Below the pieces are notes generated by a model. The model was not told the DNA's origin, made no database searches, and was given only the letters and a program-made list of their open reading frames with translations. Positions 44,836 to 54,279 of a stretch of 64,000 nt of DNA are shown in pieces (the stretch's first letter is position 1; every line of letters starts with the position of its first letter). The position numbers were made by a program, and so were the translations under genes. The stretch is from Streptomyces clavifer (GTDB lineage: Bacteria > Actinomycetota > Actinomycetes > Streptomycetales > Streptomycetaceae): NCBI GenBank assembly GCA_014651175.1, contig BMWJ01000007.1:248001-312000 (forward strand), read 5' to 3'.

Positions 44836-45714
44836 CTATGGTGAGCCCTCCTGCACGGCCCTCAGCCGGTGCGCTCCGGCCCGACCCCACGGATCCGCCT
44901 GCCAGTCGCCCTCGCAGGCAGCCCGACCGAACCCGCTGTCGGCGACCCCGGCCTCGCCGGACGGGGCGGCGTGCAGGGGCCGGTGGTACGGGCCGTCCAG
45001 TTCCGGCAGAGCCAGCAGGATCGGCAGGTCGAGCTGGGTGGCCGCCCGCAATTGCACATCGGCGTTGTACATCCGTCCTCCGCGGGCGCGGACCGCCCAC
45101 CCCGAGCCGATCAGCCTCGGCAGGCGGACCTGCGGGCCAGGCGCGCCGTCGTGCAGCATCACGGCAGCCGCCCGGATGAACCACAGCCCGTCGGGGACGT
45201 TCAGGCGGAACGGGCGGCACTCGTCCAAAATGTCACAGGAGCGCGGCAGTCCCTCCATGATCGGGGTGCTGAACGCGCCCACATAGACCCGGACCGGGCC
45301 GACGTCTGCCGGGAAGTGCAGTCGTCCGGCCACAGTGGACAACCCGTGGCGGGCCTGGGCGGCCGGCAGGGTGAGCGGTGGCATGCCGCAGCGGGCCAGG
45401 AACCGGTACCTGGTCGGCGCGATGCCGACGCTGCGGGTGAAGCGGCTGGTGAACGTGCCCAGGCTGTTGTAGCCCACCCGGTGGGTGATGTCCGAGACGC
45501 TGGCCGCGGACTCCAGCAGGTGCCGCTTGGCCATGAACAGTCTGACCGCGGCGAGGAACCGGCCCGGCGACGTCCCGGTCACCTCGTTGAACATCCGTGA
45601 ATAGTGGAACTTGCTGTAAAAGGCGGTGTCCGCCAGTTGTCCCAGGGAGAGCGGGTCGGCGTGGTGATTCCACATAGCTCTTATACTGCGCTCGATCGCT
45701 ACCTCTGCGGCCAT
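44836..45714 (-). CDS. AraC-family transcriptional regulator
   Basis: A 292-residue AraC regulator with the DNA-binding double helix-turn-helix at the N-terminus (residues 3-105): LSLGQLADTAFYSKFHYSRMF, then SDITHRVGYNSLGTFTSRFTRSVGIAPTRY split over the second motif. The C-terminal half is a mixed alpha/beta domain of about 170 residues that may bind a ligand. ATG 45714 is preceded by AGGGGA. It converges on the FAD/PEP-enzyme pair with a 208-base gap, so it may regulate those genes or the catabolic operon starting at 47785. Confidence 0.88.
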   Translation of the reverse strand: MAAEVAIERSIRAMWNHHADPLSLGQLADTAFYSKFHYSRMFNEVTGTSPGRFLAAVRLFMAKRHLLESAASVSDITHRVGYNSLGTFTSRFTRSVGIAPTRYRFLARCGMPPLTLPAAQARHGLSTVAGRLHFPADVGPVRVYVGAFSTPIMEGLPRSCDILDECRPFRLNVPDGLWFIRAAAVMLHDGAPGPQVRLPRLIGSGWAVRARGGRMYNADVQLRAATQLDLPILLALPELDGPYHRPLHAAPSGEAGVADSGFGRAACEGDWQADPWGRAGAHRLRAVQEGSP

Positions 45715-46662
45715 CCGTATCCCCTGGCTTTGGATGCTGAGAATGCATTTACATGTGCACGAAATTACCAATTGCCTGTCGGGAATTTCGGAATCCCGAT
45801 CGGAATTGTTCCGGTGAGCGGCCGCAGCGCACCCCGACCCACCGACGCGTTCATTACAGCGAGTTACCTTGCAGGTTGACGGCTTCGCCTTGGGTTGCCT
45901 GATCGTTCTGCACCGGTCGCGCGGTGGCTCCCTCATGTGGCGGTACACCTTCCCGAACGTGTCGAACCCGGCCTATGCCGTGGCGGCCGAGTCCGGCCGA
46001 CGAATATCGTTTAACTGTTCGAAACCGTCCGCATCTTCAAAATTGCGGTTTGAGATGGATGTTGGGAGAAGATGGCCGAAAATCGCGTTTACGGTACCGC
46101 TTCCGTTCACGGTGTTCAGCGCGATGCGAATTAAATCTCCGGCCCCGAACGGGTTTCATCGGCTTCACCTGCTGGTGGAGCGGGGGGCCGGTCGCGGGTG
46201 TTCGAGGCGGCACGGCAGAACCGGGACGCGTCTACGCGCCCCCGGCTCCGAGCACCACCTCATCGTCGTGGCCGTGATGAGGTAGTTCCTCAAGTCCGGG
46301 GTTCCTACCGAACTTGGGGGCCGGAGCTCCTATCGGCACCGGGACGTCACGGTGCGGTGGCTTGTCTCCGCCGCTGTTCGACACAGCCACGTCGGCGCTC
46401 TGCCCGACGCCGCACGCGTCGGCCGGCGGTGCCCGTGGTCCCGCCGTACTTCCACGGCCCCCTACCCACGCTTCATCGAGCATGGCTTCGTGGTGCTTGT
46501 GCACGGCTCTCGCGACGACGCCGAGAATGTGCAGCACGAAATCGCTGAAGTGCTCGCACAACCAGGGCCGCGGCTTTCACGGGCCAGGGCCCGGATCGCG
46601 CCCATGAGTGAGCAATTCGCAGTGGCCACCGATGAGGCGACGGCACCGAAGGCGCAACGCAC
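45715..46662. other. Gene-poor region upstream of the AraC gene
   Basis: About 950 bases, with AT-rich patches around 45720-45800 and 46000-46140, in which I find no supported gene. It should hold the AraC promoter. Several short frames exist but none has a recognisable product. Confidence 0.4.
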
Positions 46663-46720
46663 AGGGCGCCCGTGCGTCGAGGAGACATCCGAAGGCTCAA
46701 CTCATCAGCACGGGCGCCCT
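46663..46720 (-). terminator. Long-loop inverted repeat at a gene end
   Basis: AGGGCGCCCGTGC at 46663-46675 pairs exactly with 46708-46720 (13-bp stem, 32-base loop). It starts at the stop codon of the minus-strand membrane protein gene, so a terminator is the simplest reading. A mobile-element scar is an alternative. Confidence 0.5.
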
Positions 46721-47282
46721 ATTGGTTCCCTGTCATGCTCATCGCCCTCCACGAGGGCCACCGCCGCGGGTACGAGGGTTCCCGAAGTACGCACTCGACT
46801 CCCGGGGGCGGATCCCCACCGAGGAGCGCGGCTACCCGGGCCGGGCCGAATCGACCCGCGAACTTGCGCGCCTTCAACTGCCCGGCGACCCGGTGCGTGA
46901 TCTGTACGATGCCGACCGGTCCGGCAACGAAGATGCAGTTGCCGACCAGGTGCAGGATCTCCATCCCGAGGGCGGGCTTGCCGGCGTCGACCTGACCCAT
47001 CCCACGGGCAGAGCTGTCAGCCCACGGAGTCATCCACGCCAGGGCGTAGGGACGGGCGATCCAGTAGCCCGCCTGTGTGACATGTTCCTGGAAGTGGCCG
47101 ACCTGGCCCACCACGCCGACGCCCACAAGCCCCACGGCGAGTTCGTACAGCCACGGCTTCACCGCCCTCCCGTTCCCGACCGCGAGCACGGCGACGGCGG
47201 CCCACGTCGCGACGGCCCAGCCGATGAAGAGAACAGCGCCGGCCGTGTCCACCGTCGACACGGTGGGTGCCATCCCAGGCAT
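46719..47282 (-). CDS. Small multi-pass membrane protein, unknown function
   Basis: A 187-residue protein with three or four hydrophobic helices: AGAVLFIGWAVATWAAVAVL, YELAVGLVGVGVVGQVGHF and LGMEILHLVGNCIFVAGPVG. Histidines in GHFQEHVTQ and EILHLVGN, and a shared GKPALGMEILH block, recall a small Streptomyces membrane family of unknown role. The last 50 residues are arginine- and proline-rich and look unlike the rest, so the C-terminus may be altered. ATG 47282 is a tentative start with no strong ribosome site. An inverted repeat begins at its stop. Confidence 0.6.
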   Translation of the reverse strand: MPGMAPTVSTVDTAGAVLFIGWAVATWAAVAVLAVGNGRAVKPWLYELAVGLVGVGVVGQVGHFQEHVTQAGYWIARPYALAWMTPWADSSARGMGQVDAGKPALGMEILHLVGNCIFVAGPVGIVQITHRVAGQLKARKFAGRFGPARVAALLGGDPPPGVECVLREPSYPRRWPSWRAMSMTGNQ

Positions 47283-47784
47283 GCCGAAGTGATCCGTACG
47301 GAGTTTCTCCCTGATTGTTTCTCGACCGTGCGGAAAGGTCACAGAAACAGCTGTCGGCGTTCGGCAGCCCCCTGAGGCAGTGACCGAAATCCGGGACCCC
47401 GAGCCCGTCCTGGGTTCCCCCGGCACGAGCAGAACCAGCACCCTCCCGCTGCTTACGATCTGGAACTCCGCCCACGTGCCTCCCACACAGCAGACTGCCC
47501 CCAGTCCGCCGGGTTCGCCTCTTCCCAATTGCCCTCTTCAGGTCTCGGAAAGGCGCGGGGATCTCGCCGGTGGCAAGGCCCTCCGCCCGCGTGCGACGCC
47601 TGAGAGGCACCTCGGCCGCCGGCAACGCCTCGGAGCGCTCCGCACCGATTCACTGCAGGGCACATTGGGAGAAGTCGACCCGATACAGAAAATGTGATGC
47701 TCATATCCGTGGCCGGAGCCACGGACGGTGGATTGGTGAATTGCTGTGCGCGTGCGCACTTCGTCTGGAGAAGAGGCCAAAAAA
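47283..47784. other. Promoter region of the phenylpropanoid operon
   Basis: About 500 bases between the divergent membrane-protein gene and the hydratase/lyase gene. No gene is supported. It should contain the operon promoter and any AraC-type binding sites, but no clear repeat was seen. Confidence 0.4.
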
Positions 47785-48609
47785 ATGATCACGCTGGACA
47801 CGGTGAACGTCGAGATCGACGGACCGAAGGCCACGATCTACCTGAACCGGCCGGGCAAGAAGAACGCGATGAATCCGCAGATGCACCTGGATATGAATGA
47901 GGCCCTGGACGCGATCGAGGCAGCCGGAACCGTAAAGGCGGTCGTCGTGACCGGCAGCGGTGACAGTTTCAGCTCCGGGATGGACCTCGAAGAGTGCTTC
48001 CTGCAGCCTTTCGATGACCCGCAGCTGTTCTACCGGACCAATCTGGTGGCGCTCAATTGGTTCAAGCGGCTGAAGGCTTTTCCCGCGGTGACCATCGCCA
48101 AGGTGAACGGGTACGCCTTCGGCGGTGGGTTCCTGGTCGCGGGGATCTGCGACCTGGCCATCACGACGGAGACCGCGAAGTTCGGACTCTCCGAAATCAA
48201 CTTCGGCATCTTCCCGGCGGGTGGAGCCACCTGGGCGGCCACCCACAACCTGCCGCGCAAGCAGGCGCTGTACTACATCCTCACCGGGGACACTCTCACC
48301 GGGCGGCAGGCGGAGACGTACGGGCTGGTGAACAAGGCCGTACCGGCGGATCAACTGGACGCGGAGACCGACCGAATCGTCGGACGGATCATCAACAAGA
48401 ACCCGATCACCCTGGAACTGGCGAAGCAGGTCTATGAGCGCACCACGACCATGGACCTTCCGGCGTCGATCGACTACGACCAGGCGAAGCTCTGGGAGCT
48501 CTCCCGTCTCAGCGGCAACGAGTGGATCAACGTGGCGCTCAAGCAGTTCGAAAAGCGCGACTACCAGCCTGGCCTCAGCACGTACAGCCGGGTGGAAGCC
48601 GCGTCATGA
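47785..48609 (+). CDS. ech: p-Hydroxycinnamoyl-CoA hydratase/lyase (feruloyl-CoA hydratase/lyase)
   Basis: A 274-residue crotonase-fold enzyme aligning along its whole length with HCHL/Ech, which hydrates feruloyl- or coumaroyl-CoA and splits it to vanillin or 4-hydroxybenzaldehyde plus acetyl-CoA. NRPGKKNAMNP, SGMDLEECF, NGYAFGGGF and FGLSEINFG are diagnostic; the catalytic Glu of SEIN is E137 and the substrate-binding Tyr of IDYDQAKL is Y231, and the end PGLSTYSR matches HCHL PGLQAYKR. ATG 47785 follows AGAGG by 9 bases. The stop overlaps the CoA-ligase start by ATGA, the expected partner. Cytosolic. Confidence 0.87.
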   Translation: MITLDTVNVEIDGPKATIYLNRPGKKNAMNPQMHLDMNEALDAIEAAGTVKAVVVTGSGDSFSSGMDLEECFLQPFDDPQLFYRTNLVALNWFKRLKAFPAVTIAKVNGYAFGGGFLVAGICDLAITTETAKFGLSEINFGIFPAGGATWAATHNLPRKQALYYILTGDTLTGRQAETYGLVNKAVPADQLDAETDRIVGRIINKNPITLELAKQVYERTTTMDLPASIDYDQAKLWELSRLSGNEWINVALKQFEKRDYQPGLSTYSRVEAAS

Positions 48610-50156
48610 TTTTCACCGGCCCACGTCCACGCGTCCACGTCCCCGAGACCACGTTCACCGCCTTCATACTGCGACAGGCGGAGCAGTACCCGGACCGCCT
48701 GGCGACGGTCGACGTCGACGGGGAGAACGGCCACACCTACGGCCAGCTCGCATCGGCGGTGCGCCGCGCAGCCACCGGGCTTCATGCTCGCGGCTTCGGC
48801 AAGGGCGACGTGTTGGCCCTCCTCGCGCCGAACGTGCCCGCGTACCCGATCGCGTTCCACGCCGCCGCCCTGGCGGGCGGCACGGTGGTGGTGCTCAATC
48901 CCCTCGATACGGCGGACGATCTCACCGCCCACCTGAACGACACCGGCGCGCGCCTGCTGGTGACCATGCCGTCCGAGGTGGTCAAGGCCACGGCACTGAC
49001 CGCGCGGACGAAGGTCGAAGAGATCATCGTGTTCGGTGAGGCGGAGGGCGCCACGTCGTTCTCCGCGCTGCTCACCGACGGTGTGTTGCCCGAGCCGGCC
49101 GTCGACCCAGCGCACGACGTGGTGGCCGTGCTCCACTCCAGCGGCAGCACCGGCTATCCCAAGGGGGTGCTGCTGACCCATCGGAACATGATCGCCAACG
49201 TGCTCCAGACCAGCCTGGTCGCGCCCCTCGATGAGCACGAGACGGTGCTCGCCGTCCCGCCCTTCCACCACGCGTTCGGCCTGATCATGACGATGAACGC
49301 CAGTCTGCTCCAGGGCGCGACACTCGTGACGATGCCGCGCTTCGACCCCGAGGCCTACCTCAACGCGATCCAGGACCACTACGTCACACGCCTCTACGTC
49401 GTGCCGACCATCGCCGTCCTCCTCGCGAAGAGCCCGCTGGTGGACCGGTACGACCTCTCCTCGCTCCGCTCGATCGTCTCCGGCGGCGCCGCGCTCGACC
49501 CCGGGACGGCTGAGCTCTGCCGGCGGCGCCTGGGGGTGAGCATCGGCCAGGGATACGGCCTCACCGAGGCACTGGTCTCGTTCATGCAACTCGCCGACCC
49601 GGTGGCATCCGGGTCGGTCGGCCCCAACTCCCCCAACATCGAGTGCAAGATCGTCGACATCACCACGGGCGACGAACTCGGGCACAACCAGGACGGTGAG
49701 GTCCTCATCCGCGGCCCCCATGTGATGAAGGGCTACCTCAACGCCCCGGAGGCCACCGCCAAGGTGCTCGAACCGGACGGTTTCCTGCACACCGGCGACC
49801 TCGGCCACGTGGACGAGAACGGAGAGCTCTTCCTCGTCGACCGCATCAAGGAACTCATCAAGTACAAGGGCCAGCAGGTGTCCCCTGTCGAGCTCGAAGC
49901 GGTCCTGATGTCGCACCCGAAGGTCACGGACGCGGCGGTGATCGGCGTACCCGACGAGGAGGCCAGCGAGATCCCCAAGGGATTCGTGGTGACCGGCGAG
50001 CCGGTCACGCCGAAAGAGATCATGGCCTTCGTCGCCGAACGGGTCGCCCCCTACAAGAAGATCCGGCAGATCGAGTTCATCGATCAGATCCCCCGCACAC
50101 CGGTCGGCAAGATCGAGCGCCGCAGTCTTCTGGCCCGCGAGCGGACCGGCCGGTAA
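48606..50156 (+). CDS. 4-Coumarate/feruloyl-CoA ligase-like acyl-CoA synthetase
   Basis: A 516-residue ANL-superfamily ligase. The AMP motif SSGSTGYPKGVLLTHRN (from about residue 178), GQGYGLTEA, GFLHTGDLGHVDENG and the C-terminal lysine motif PRTPVGKIERR are all present. It resembles 4-coumarate-CoA ligases more than fatty-acid ligases. It activates a hydroxycinnamate as CoA thioester for the adjacent hydratase/lyase, to which it is coupled by ATGA. Chain-length or ring-substituent preference cannot be read from sequence. First committed step of side-chain cleavage. Confidence 0.9.
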   Translation: MIFTGPRPRVHVPETTFTAFILRQAEQYPDRLATVDVDGENGHTYGQLASAVRRAATGLHARGFGKGDVLALLAPNVPAYPIAFHAAALAGGTVVVLNPLDTADDLTAHLNDTGARLLVTMPSEVVKATALTARTKVEEIIVFGEAEGATSFSALLTDGVLPEPAVDPAHDVVAVLHSSGSTGYPKGVLLTHRNMIANVLQTSLVAPLDEHETVLAVPPFHHAFGLIMTMNASLLQGATLVTMPRFDPEAYLNAIQDHYVTRLYVVPTIAVLLAKSPLVDRYDLSSLRSIVSGGAALDPGTAELCRRRLGVSIGQGYGLTEALVSFMQLADPVASGSVGPNSPNIECKIVDITTGDELGHNQDGEVLIRGPHVMKGYLNAPEATAKVLEPDGFLHTGDLGHVDENGELFLVDRIKELIKYKGQQVSPVELEAVLMSHPKVTDAAVIGVPDEEASEIPKGFVVTGEPVTPKEIMAFVAERVAPYKKIRQIEFIDQIPRTPVGKIERRSLLARERTGR

Positions 50157-50191
50157 TCGCAACTCTGAAGCAGACCAACCAGGGAGAACCG

Positions 50192-50890
50192 ATGAACCTT
50201 CCGAAGATAGTTTCCCGATCGGAGTGGCTGGAGGCCCGCAGGGTGCTCCTGGAGAAGGAGAAGGAGGTCACCAACGCCCGCGACACGATCGCCGCGGAGC
50301 GCCGGAAGCTGCCGATGGTCAAGGTGGAGAAGGAATACCTCTTCGAAGGACCGGACGGCACAGCGACGCTGCTCGACCTGTTCGAGGGCCGCCGCCAGCT
50401 CATCGTCCGGCACTTCATGTTCGGCCCGGACGACGACGAGGGCTGCATCGGCTGCTCCATGCAGACGGACAGCGTCGGTGAACTCGCCCACATGTGGGCA
50501 CGGGACACCAGCTTCGCCCTGGTCTCCCGGGCGCCGCTGGCGAAGTTCGCGCCCTTCAAGGCCCGGATGGGCTGGGAGTACCCCTGGTACTCGTCGTTCG
50601 GCAACGACTTCAACTACGACTTCGAGGCCGCCACCGAGATGGGCGAGTCGCCCGGGGTGAGCGCGTTCATCCGTGACGGCGACGACGTCTTCCACACCTA
50701 CTCGGTCTTCGACCGGGGCGGGGACATCTTCAAGAACTTCTACAACTACCTGGACATCACCGCCCTGGGCCGGCAGGAGGACGAGCTCGAGCACCCCTGG
50801 GACTGGTGGCGCTACAAGGACAGCTACGACAGCGAGGACGCAGCCGTGCCCGGCAACAACTGGTGGAATGGGACACGCTTCAAGTCGTAG
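50192..50890 (+). CDS. DUF899 family thioredoxin-like protein
   Basis: A 232-residue DUF899 protein, a thioredoxin-fold family of unsettled function. WLEARRVLLEKEKEVTNARD at the start, KEYLFEGPDG, the redox-like pair GCIGCSMQ (Cys 85 and 88), MGWEYPWYSS and HPWDWWRYKD near the end are typical. It begins 35 bases after the CoA ligase with a GGGAG ribosome site. The CxxC pair is compatible with thiol chemistry, perhaps handling reactive aldehydes made upstream; this is inference. Confidence 0.9.
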   Translation: MNLPKIVSRSEWLEARRVLLEKEKEVTNARDTIAAERRKLPMVKVEKEYLFEGPDGTATLLDLFEGRRQLIVRHFMFGPDDDEGCIGCSMQTDSVGELAHMWARDTSFALVSRAPLAKFAPFKARMGWEYPWYSSFGNDFNYDFEAATEMGESPGVSAFIRDGDDVFHTYSVFDRGGDIFKNFYNYLDITALGRQEDELEHPWDWWRYKDSYDSEDAAVPGNNWWNGTRFKS

Positions 50891-51030
50891 CCCGTCGATT
50901 CCCGCCCTCCGGCGACAGCCGGGAGGGCCCGTGACTCCGGCTCCGGGACCTGCTGCCTCCCCGCGACAGGTCCCGGGTCCGGAGTTCTCGACCGTCCGCG
51001 ACCGGACACGCCCATCACCTGGAGGACATC

Positions 51031-51777
51031 ATGAGCGACCTGTCCGGCAAGACCACCATCGTCGTCGGCGCGAGCCGCGGCCTGGGCCACGGGATCGCCA
51101 CGGCCTTCGCCGAGGCCGGTTCCCGAGTGGTCGCCGTCTCGCGCACCGCGGCGCCGTTCGCCGACCCGGCCGGCGCCGCCGGCAGCACCGTTCCCGAACT
51201 CGCCGACGCCGGCGACCCCACAGTGGCAGGCAGCCTCCTCGACCGATACCGGCCCGACGTCGTCGTCCTGGCGGCCGGTGCGAGCCCGCACATGCGTCCG
51301 CTGCAACACCAGACCTGGGAAACCTTCTCGGTCAACTGGCAGACCGATGTCAGAATCGCGTTCCACTGGCTGCGCGAGGCCCTGCTCACTCCGCTGCGGC
51401 CCGGCAGCAGGGTGATCGTGGTCAGCAGCGGTGCGGCGATGGCGGGTTCGCCGCTCTCCGGGGGCTACGCCGGCGCCAAGGCCACCCAGCGCTTCATCAC
51501 CGGATACGCCCAGGACGAGGCGAAGCGCGCCGGACTGGACATCACGTTCTCCGCGGTGCTTCCCCGGATCACCCCGGTGACCGAGCTGGGCAGGTCGGCG
51601 GCCCGCGCGTACGCGGCTCGCGACGGCCGGTCCGAGGAGGAGTACCTGAAGCAGATGGGGCCGCTGCTCACTCCGGAGATCGCCGGCTCAGCGATGGTCG
51701 AGCTGGTCCGGACGGAGGCGACCGCGGTCGCGCCCGGCTACCTCCTGACCGGGGCCGGCCTGAAGAAGCTGCCCTGA
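51031..51777 (+). CDS. SDR family oxidoreductase
   Basis: A 248-residue short-chain dehydrogenase. The cofactor motif GASRGLGHG lies at about residues 12-20, the active site Ser in VVSSGAAM and YAGAK (YxxxK) follow, and LAAGASPH replaces the common NNAG. It probably reduces or oxidises a carbonyl made in this operon. The ATG follows GGAGGACATC (ideal spacing). It lies 140 bases after the DUF899 gene, so may have its own promoter within the operon. Confidence 0.9.
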   Translation: MSDLSGKTTIVVGASRGLGHGIATAFAEAGSRVVAVSRTAAPFADPAGAAGSTVPELADAGDPTVAGSLLDRYRPDVVVLAAGASPHMRPLQHQTWETFSVNWQTDVRIAFHWLREALLTPLRPGSRVIVVSSGAAMAGSPLSGGYAGAKATQRFITGYAQDEAKRAGLDITFSAVLPRITPVTELGRSAARAYAARDGRSEEEYLKQMGPLLTPEIAGSAMVELVRTEATAVAPGYLLTGAGLKKLP

Positions 51778-52058
51778 CTCGGTTCCACGTCATGGGTACG
51801 GGGCAGGGCCGCTGGTCGGCCCTGCCCCGTACGTCGTTGCGACTCCCGGATACGGCTTGGCAGGCAGAGAGAACAGACCTGCCGAGCCGTTGAGCACGCA
51901 TGCCCCGAACCCGACGTCCGCCCCGCCCGGGAACGACGGAGGGCACGTAGGAAGAGGCCGGGAGGGATTCCCGTCTTCGATGATGGCTGAGCAGCACCGA
52001 GCCCGTGGGCCGGTCCTTCGCATACCTGTTTCGGCCACGACGACGAGGAGTGGGAACA

Positions 52059-53006
52059 GTGACGACGAACAGCAGCAGTACGAGCACACCGGACTCCGGC
52101 GGGGAAGCCCCGGGAGTCCCGACCGATGCCGAACTCGCGAGCTCCCTGGACGGCGGCTTCAGCAGCGAATACGCCACCGTGAACGGTCTCCGCCTCCACT
52201 ACGTCACCGGCGGCGAGGGCACTCCGCTGGTCCTGCTGCCCGGCTGGCCGGAGACCTGGTGGGAATTCCGCAAGGTGATGCCCGCCCTCGCCGCGGCCGG
52301 CCGCAGGGTCATCGTGCTCGACCTCCCCGGCATGGGCGGCTCGGACAAGCCCGCCACGGGATACGACAAGAAGACGATGGCCGGGGTCGTCCATGGATTC
52401 GTCCGTACCCTCGGCTACGACCAGGTGGACATCGCGGGCCACGACGTCGGCGCACAGGTCGCCTTCAGCTTCGCGGTCAACCACCCGGAGGCCACCCGCA
52501 GGGTCGCCCTGCTCGACGTGCTCCACCCGGACGCGTCGATGTACCAGATCCCCGTGCTGCCTGCCCCGGGCCTGCCCTTCTTCCCGTGGTGGTTCGCCTT
52601 CAACCAGGTCGTCGGCCTGCCCGAACAACTGCTGGCCGGACGCGCCCACTTCCTCATCGACTGGGTCTTCGACAACTTCCTGCTGGACCCGGGCGCGGTG
52701 ACCCCGGCGGACCGGGCCGTCTACACCCGGGCCTACGACACGGCGGACGGGATCCGCGGCGGCAACGGCTGGTACCAGACGTTCGGCCAGGACATCGCCG
52801 ACCTCGGCACCTACGGGCAGGTGACCGCGCCCATGCTCGGCCTGGTCTCCAACCTCGCCGACGGCATGTTCGCCAAGCAGATGGAGGCGACGCTGCCCAC
52901 CCAGGGGAGCGACGTGCGGGTCGTGCTGGTGCCCGACGCGGGCCACTACTTCGTCGAAGAGGCCCCGCAGGCCGTCATCGACGCGTTCAACGCGTTCTTC
53001 GTCTGA
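52059..53006 (+). CDS. Alpha/beta hydrolase, epoxide-hydrolase-like
   Basis: A 315-residue alpha/beta hydrolase with LVLLPGWPETWWEF (oxyanion region), GHDVGAQVAF carrying an aspartate nucleophile as in epoxide hydrolases and dehalogenases, and the C-terminal DAGHYFVEEAP histidine. The Asp nucleophile argues for epoxide opening rather than ester hydrolysis. GTG 52059 follows AGGAG by 8 bases; GTG 52050 is an alternative three codons earlier. The first 35 residues are low complexity and poorly conserved. It likely removes reactive intermediates formed by the monooxygenase-like enzyme downstream; that link is inferred. Confidence 0.86.
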   Translation: MTTNSSSTSTPDSGGEAPGVPTDAELASSLDGGFSSEYATVNGLRLHYVTGGEGTPLVLLPGWPETWWEFRKVMPALAAAGRRVIVLDLPGMGGSDKPATGYDKKTMAGVVHGFVRTLGYDQVDIAGHDVGAQVAFSFAVNHPEATRRVALLDVLHPDASMYQIPVLPAPGLPFFPWWFAFNQVVGLPEQLLAGRAHFLIDWVFDNFLLDPGAVTPADRAVYTRAYDTADGIRGGNGWYQTFGQDIADLGTYGQVTAPMLGLVSNLADGMFAKQMEATLPTQGSDVRVVLVPDAGHYFVEEAPQAVIDAFNAFFV

Positions 53007-53037
53007 CCCCTGATCCCAAGCCCGTTGAGGAGAAGTC

Positions 53038-54222
53038 ATGTCAACATCCGTCATCCCGACCCGGGAACAGCTGGTGCGGCAGGTGTCCGCGATCGCGCCC
53101 GTGCTGCGGGCCAACACCGCGTGGTCGACGGAGAACCGCCGACTGCACTCTGACTCGGTAGAGGCCCTCCGCGACGCGGGTGTCTTCCGGATGCGTATCC
53201 CGCTGCGCTACGGCGGGTACGAGAGCGACGCGCAGACCATGGTGGCGGTGGCCGAGGAGATAGCCAAGGCCGACGGGTCCGCCGCATGGGTGGTGGCCAG
53301 CTCCTGGGTCGCCGGCTGGAGCGTGGGCCTGTACCCGGACGAGGTCCAGGACGAGGTGTTCGCGGAGTCCGGCACAGGGCTCTGCGCCACCATCGGGCCC
53401 GGGACCGCGACGGCAGTCCCCGTTCCCGGCGGCGTCCTGGTCAACGGCTCGTGGCCGTTCATCAGCGGCGCCCTCAGCAGCACCTGGCAGCAGGTCGCGG
53501 CGATATTCCTGGACCCGGACGGGCAGCCGTACCCGGTGATGGGCCCGGTCCCGGTGTCGGAGCTGGAGATCGTCGACGACTGGCACACCGGCGGCCTGCG
53601 CGGAACCGGGAGCGTCACCACGACCGCGAAGGACCTGTTCATCCCGCAGGAACGCATCCTGCCGGCGCCCATGGTGCTCGGTGGCCAGTCGGTCTCCAAG
53701 CTGAACGCCGACTCGCCGATGTACCGGGCTCCGCTGATCATGGTGGGCGCGGCGTCCACGGTCGGGGTCGCCGTCGGCATGGGCAAGGCGGTGCGGGACC
53801 TCTTCTTCGAGCGGCTCCCCGGCCGCAAGATCACCTACACCGAGTACCCGAGCCAGAGCGAGGCCCCGGTGACCCATCTGCGGGTCGCCGAAGCGGCGAT
53901 GAAGCTCGACGAGGCGGAGTTCCACGCGACCCGGCTGGCCGCCCAGCTGGACGCCAAGTGCGCCTCGGCCGAGCCCTGGGAGATGGCGGAACGCGGCCGC
54001 AGCCGCGCGGACGAGGGCTCGGCCGTGCGGCTGACCCGGGAAGCGGTGGAGATCCTCGCCTCGTCCAGCGGCGGCTCCGCCGCCTACACCAAGGTGCCGG
54101 TGCAGCAGATAGCCAACGACCTCCAGACCTTCGGCCTGCACGCGATGATGAATCCGGATGTCAACGCCGAGACCTACGGCCGGATCCTCTGCGGCCTGGA
54201 GCCCAACACCTACTACATCTGA
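53038..54222 (+). CDS. Acyl-CoA-dehydrogenase-fold flavin monooxygenase (group D-like)
   Basis: A 394-residue protein of the acyl-CoA dehydrogenase superfamily, closest in outline to HsaA/HpaB-like flavin-dependent monooxygenases: residues 20-110 helical with VFRMRIPLRYGGYE, then a central beta domain (LVNGSWPFISGAL, DDWHTGGLRGTGS) and a helical C-terminal domain (SSGGSAAYTKVPVQQIAND). These enzymes hydroxylate aromatic or similar substrates using reduced flavin from a partner reductase. No flavin reductase is adjacent, but the F420-reductase-like gene downstream could supply reducing power. ATG 53038 follows GAGGAG by 5 bases. Confidence 0.82.
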   Translation: MSTSVIPTREQLVRQVSAIAPVLRANTAWSTENRRLHSDSVEALRDAGVFRMRIPLRYGGYESDAQTMVAVAEEIAKADGSAAWVVASSWVAGWSVGLYPDEVQDEVFAESGTGLCATIGPGTATAVPVPGGVLVNGSWPFISGALSSTWQQVAAIFLDPDGQPYPVMGPVPVSELEIVDDWHTGGLRGTGSVTTTAKDLFIPQERILPAPMVLGGQSVSKLNADSPMYRAPLIMVGAASTVGVAVGMGKAVRDLFFERLPGRKITYTEYPSQSEAPVTHLRVAEAAMKLDEAEFHATRLAAQLDAKCASAEPWEMAERGRSRADEGSAVRLTREAVEILASSSGGSAAYTKVPVQQIANDLQTFGLHAMMNPDVNAETYGRILCGLEPNTYYI

Positions 54223-54279
54223 CCGGTGCCGAGCCGTCCCCGGCACGAGAGAGTCCACCAAAAATCCTGAGGAGTCGTC

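Noticed and set aside
45924-46561. Overlapping frames on both strands upstream of the AraC gene
   Set aside because: No domain, conserved motif or coherent codon bias; left as non-coding.
47380-47697. Plus-strand frame before the hydratase/lyase gene
   Set aside because: Proline/serine-rich translation without family similarity; sits in the expected promoter region.
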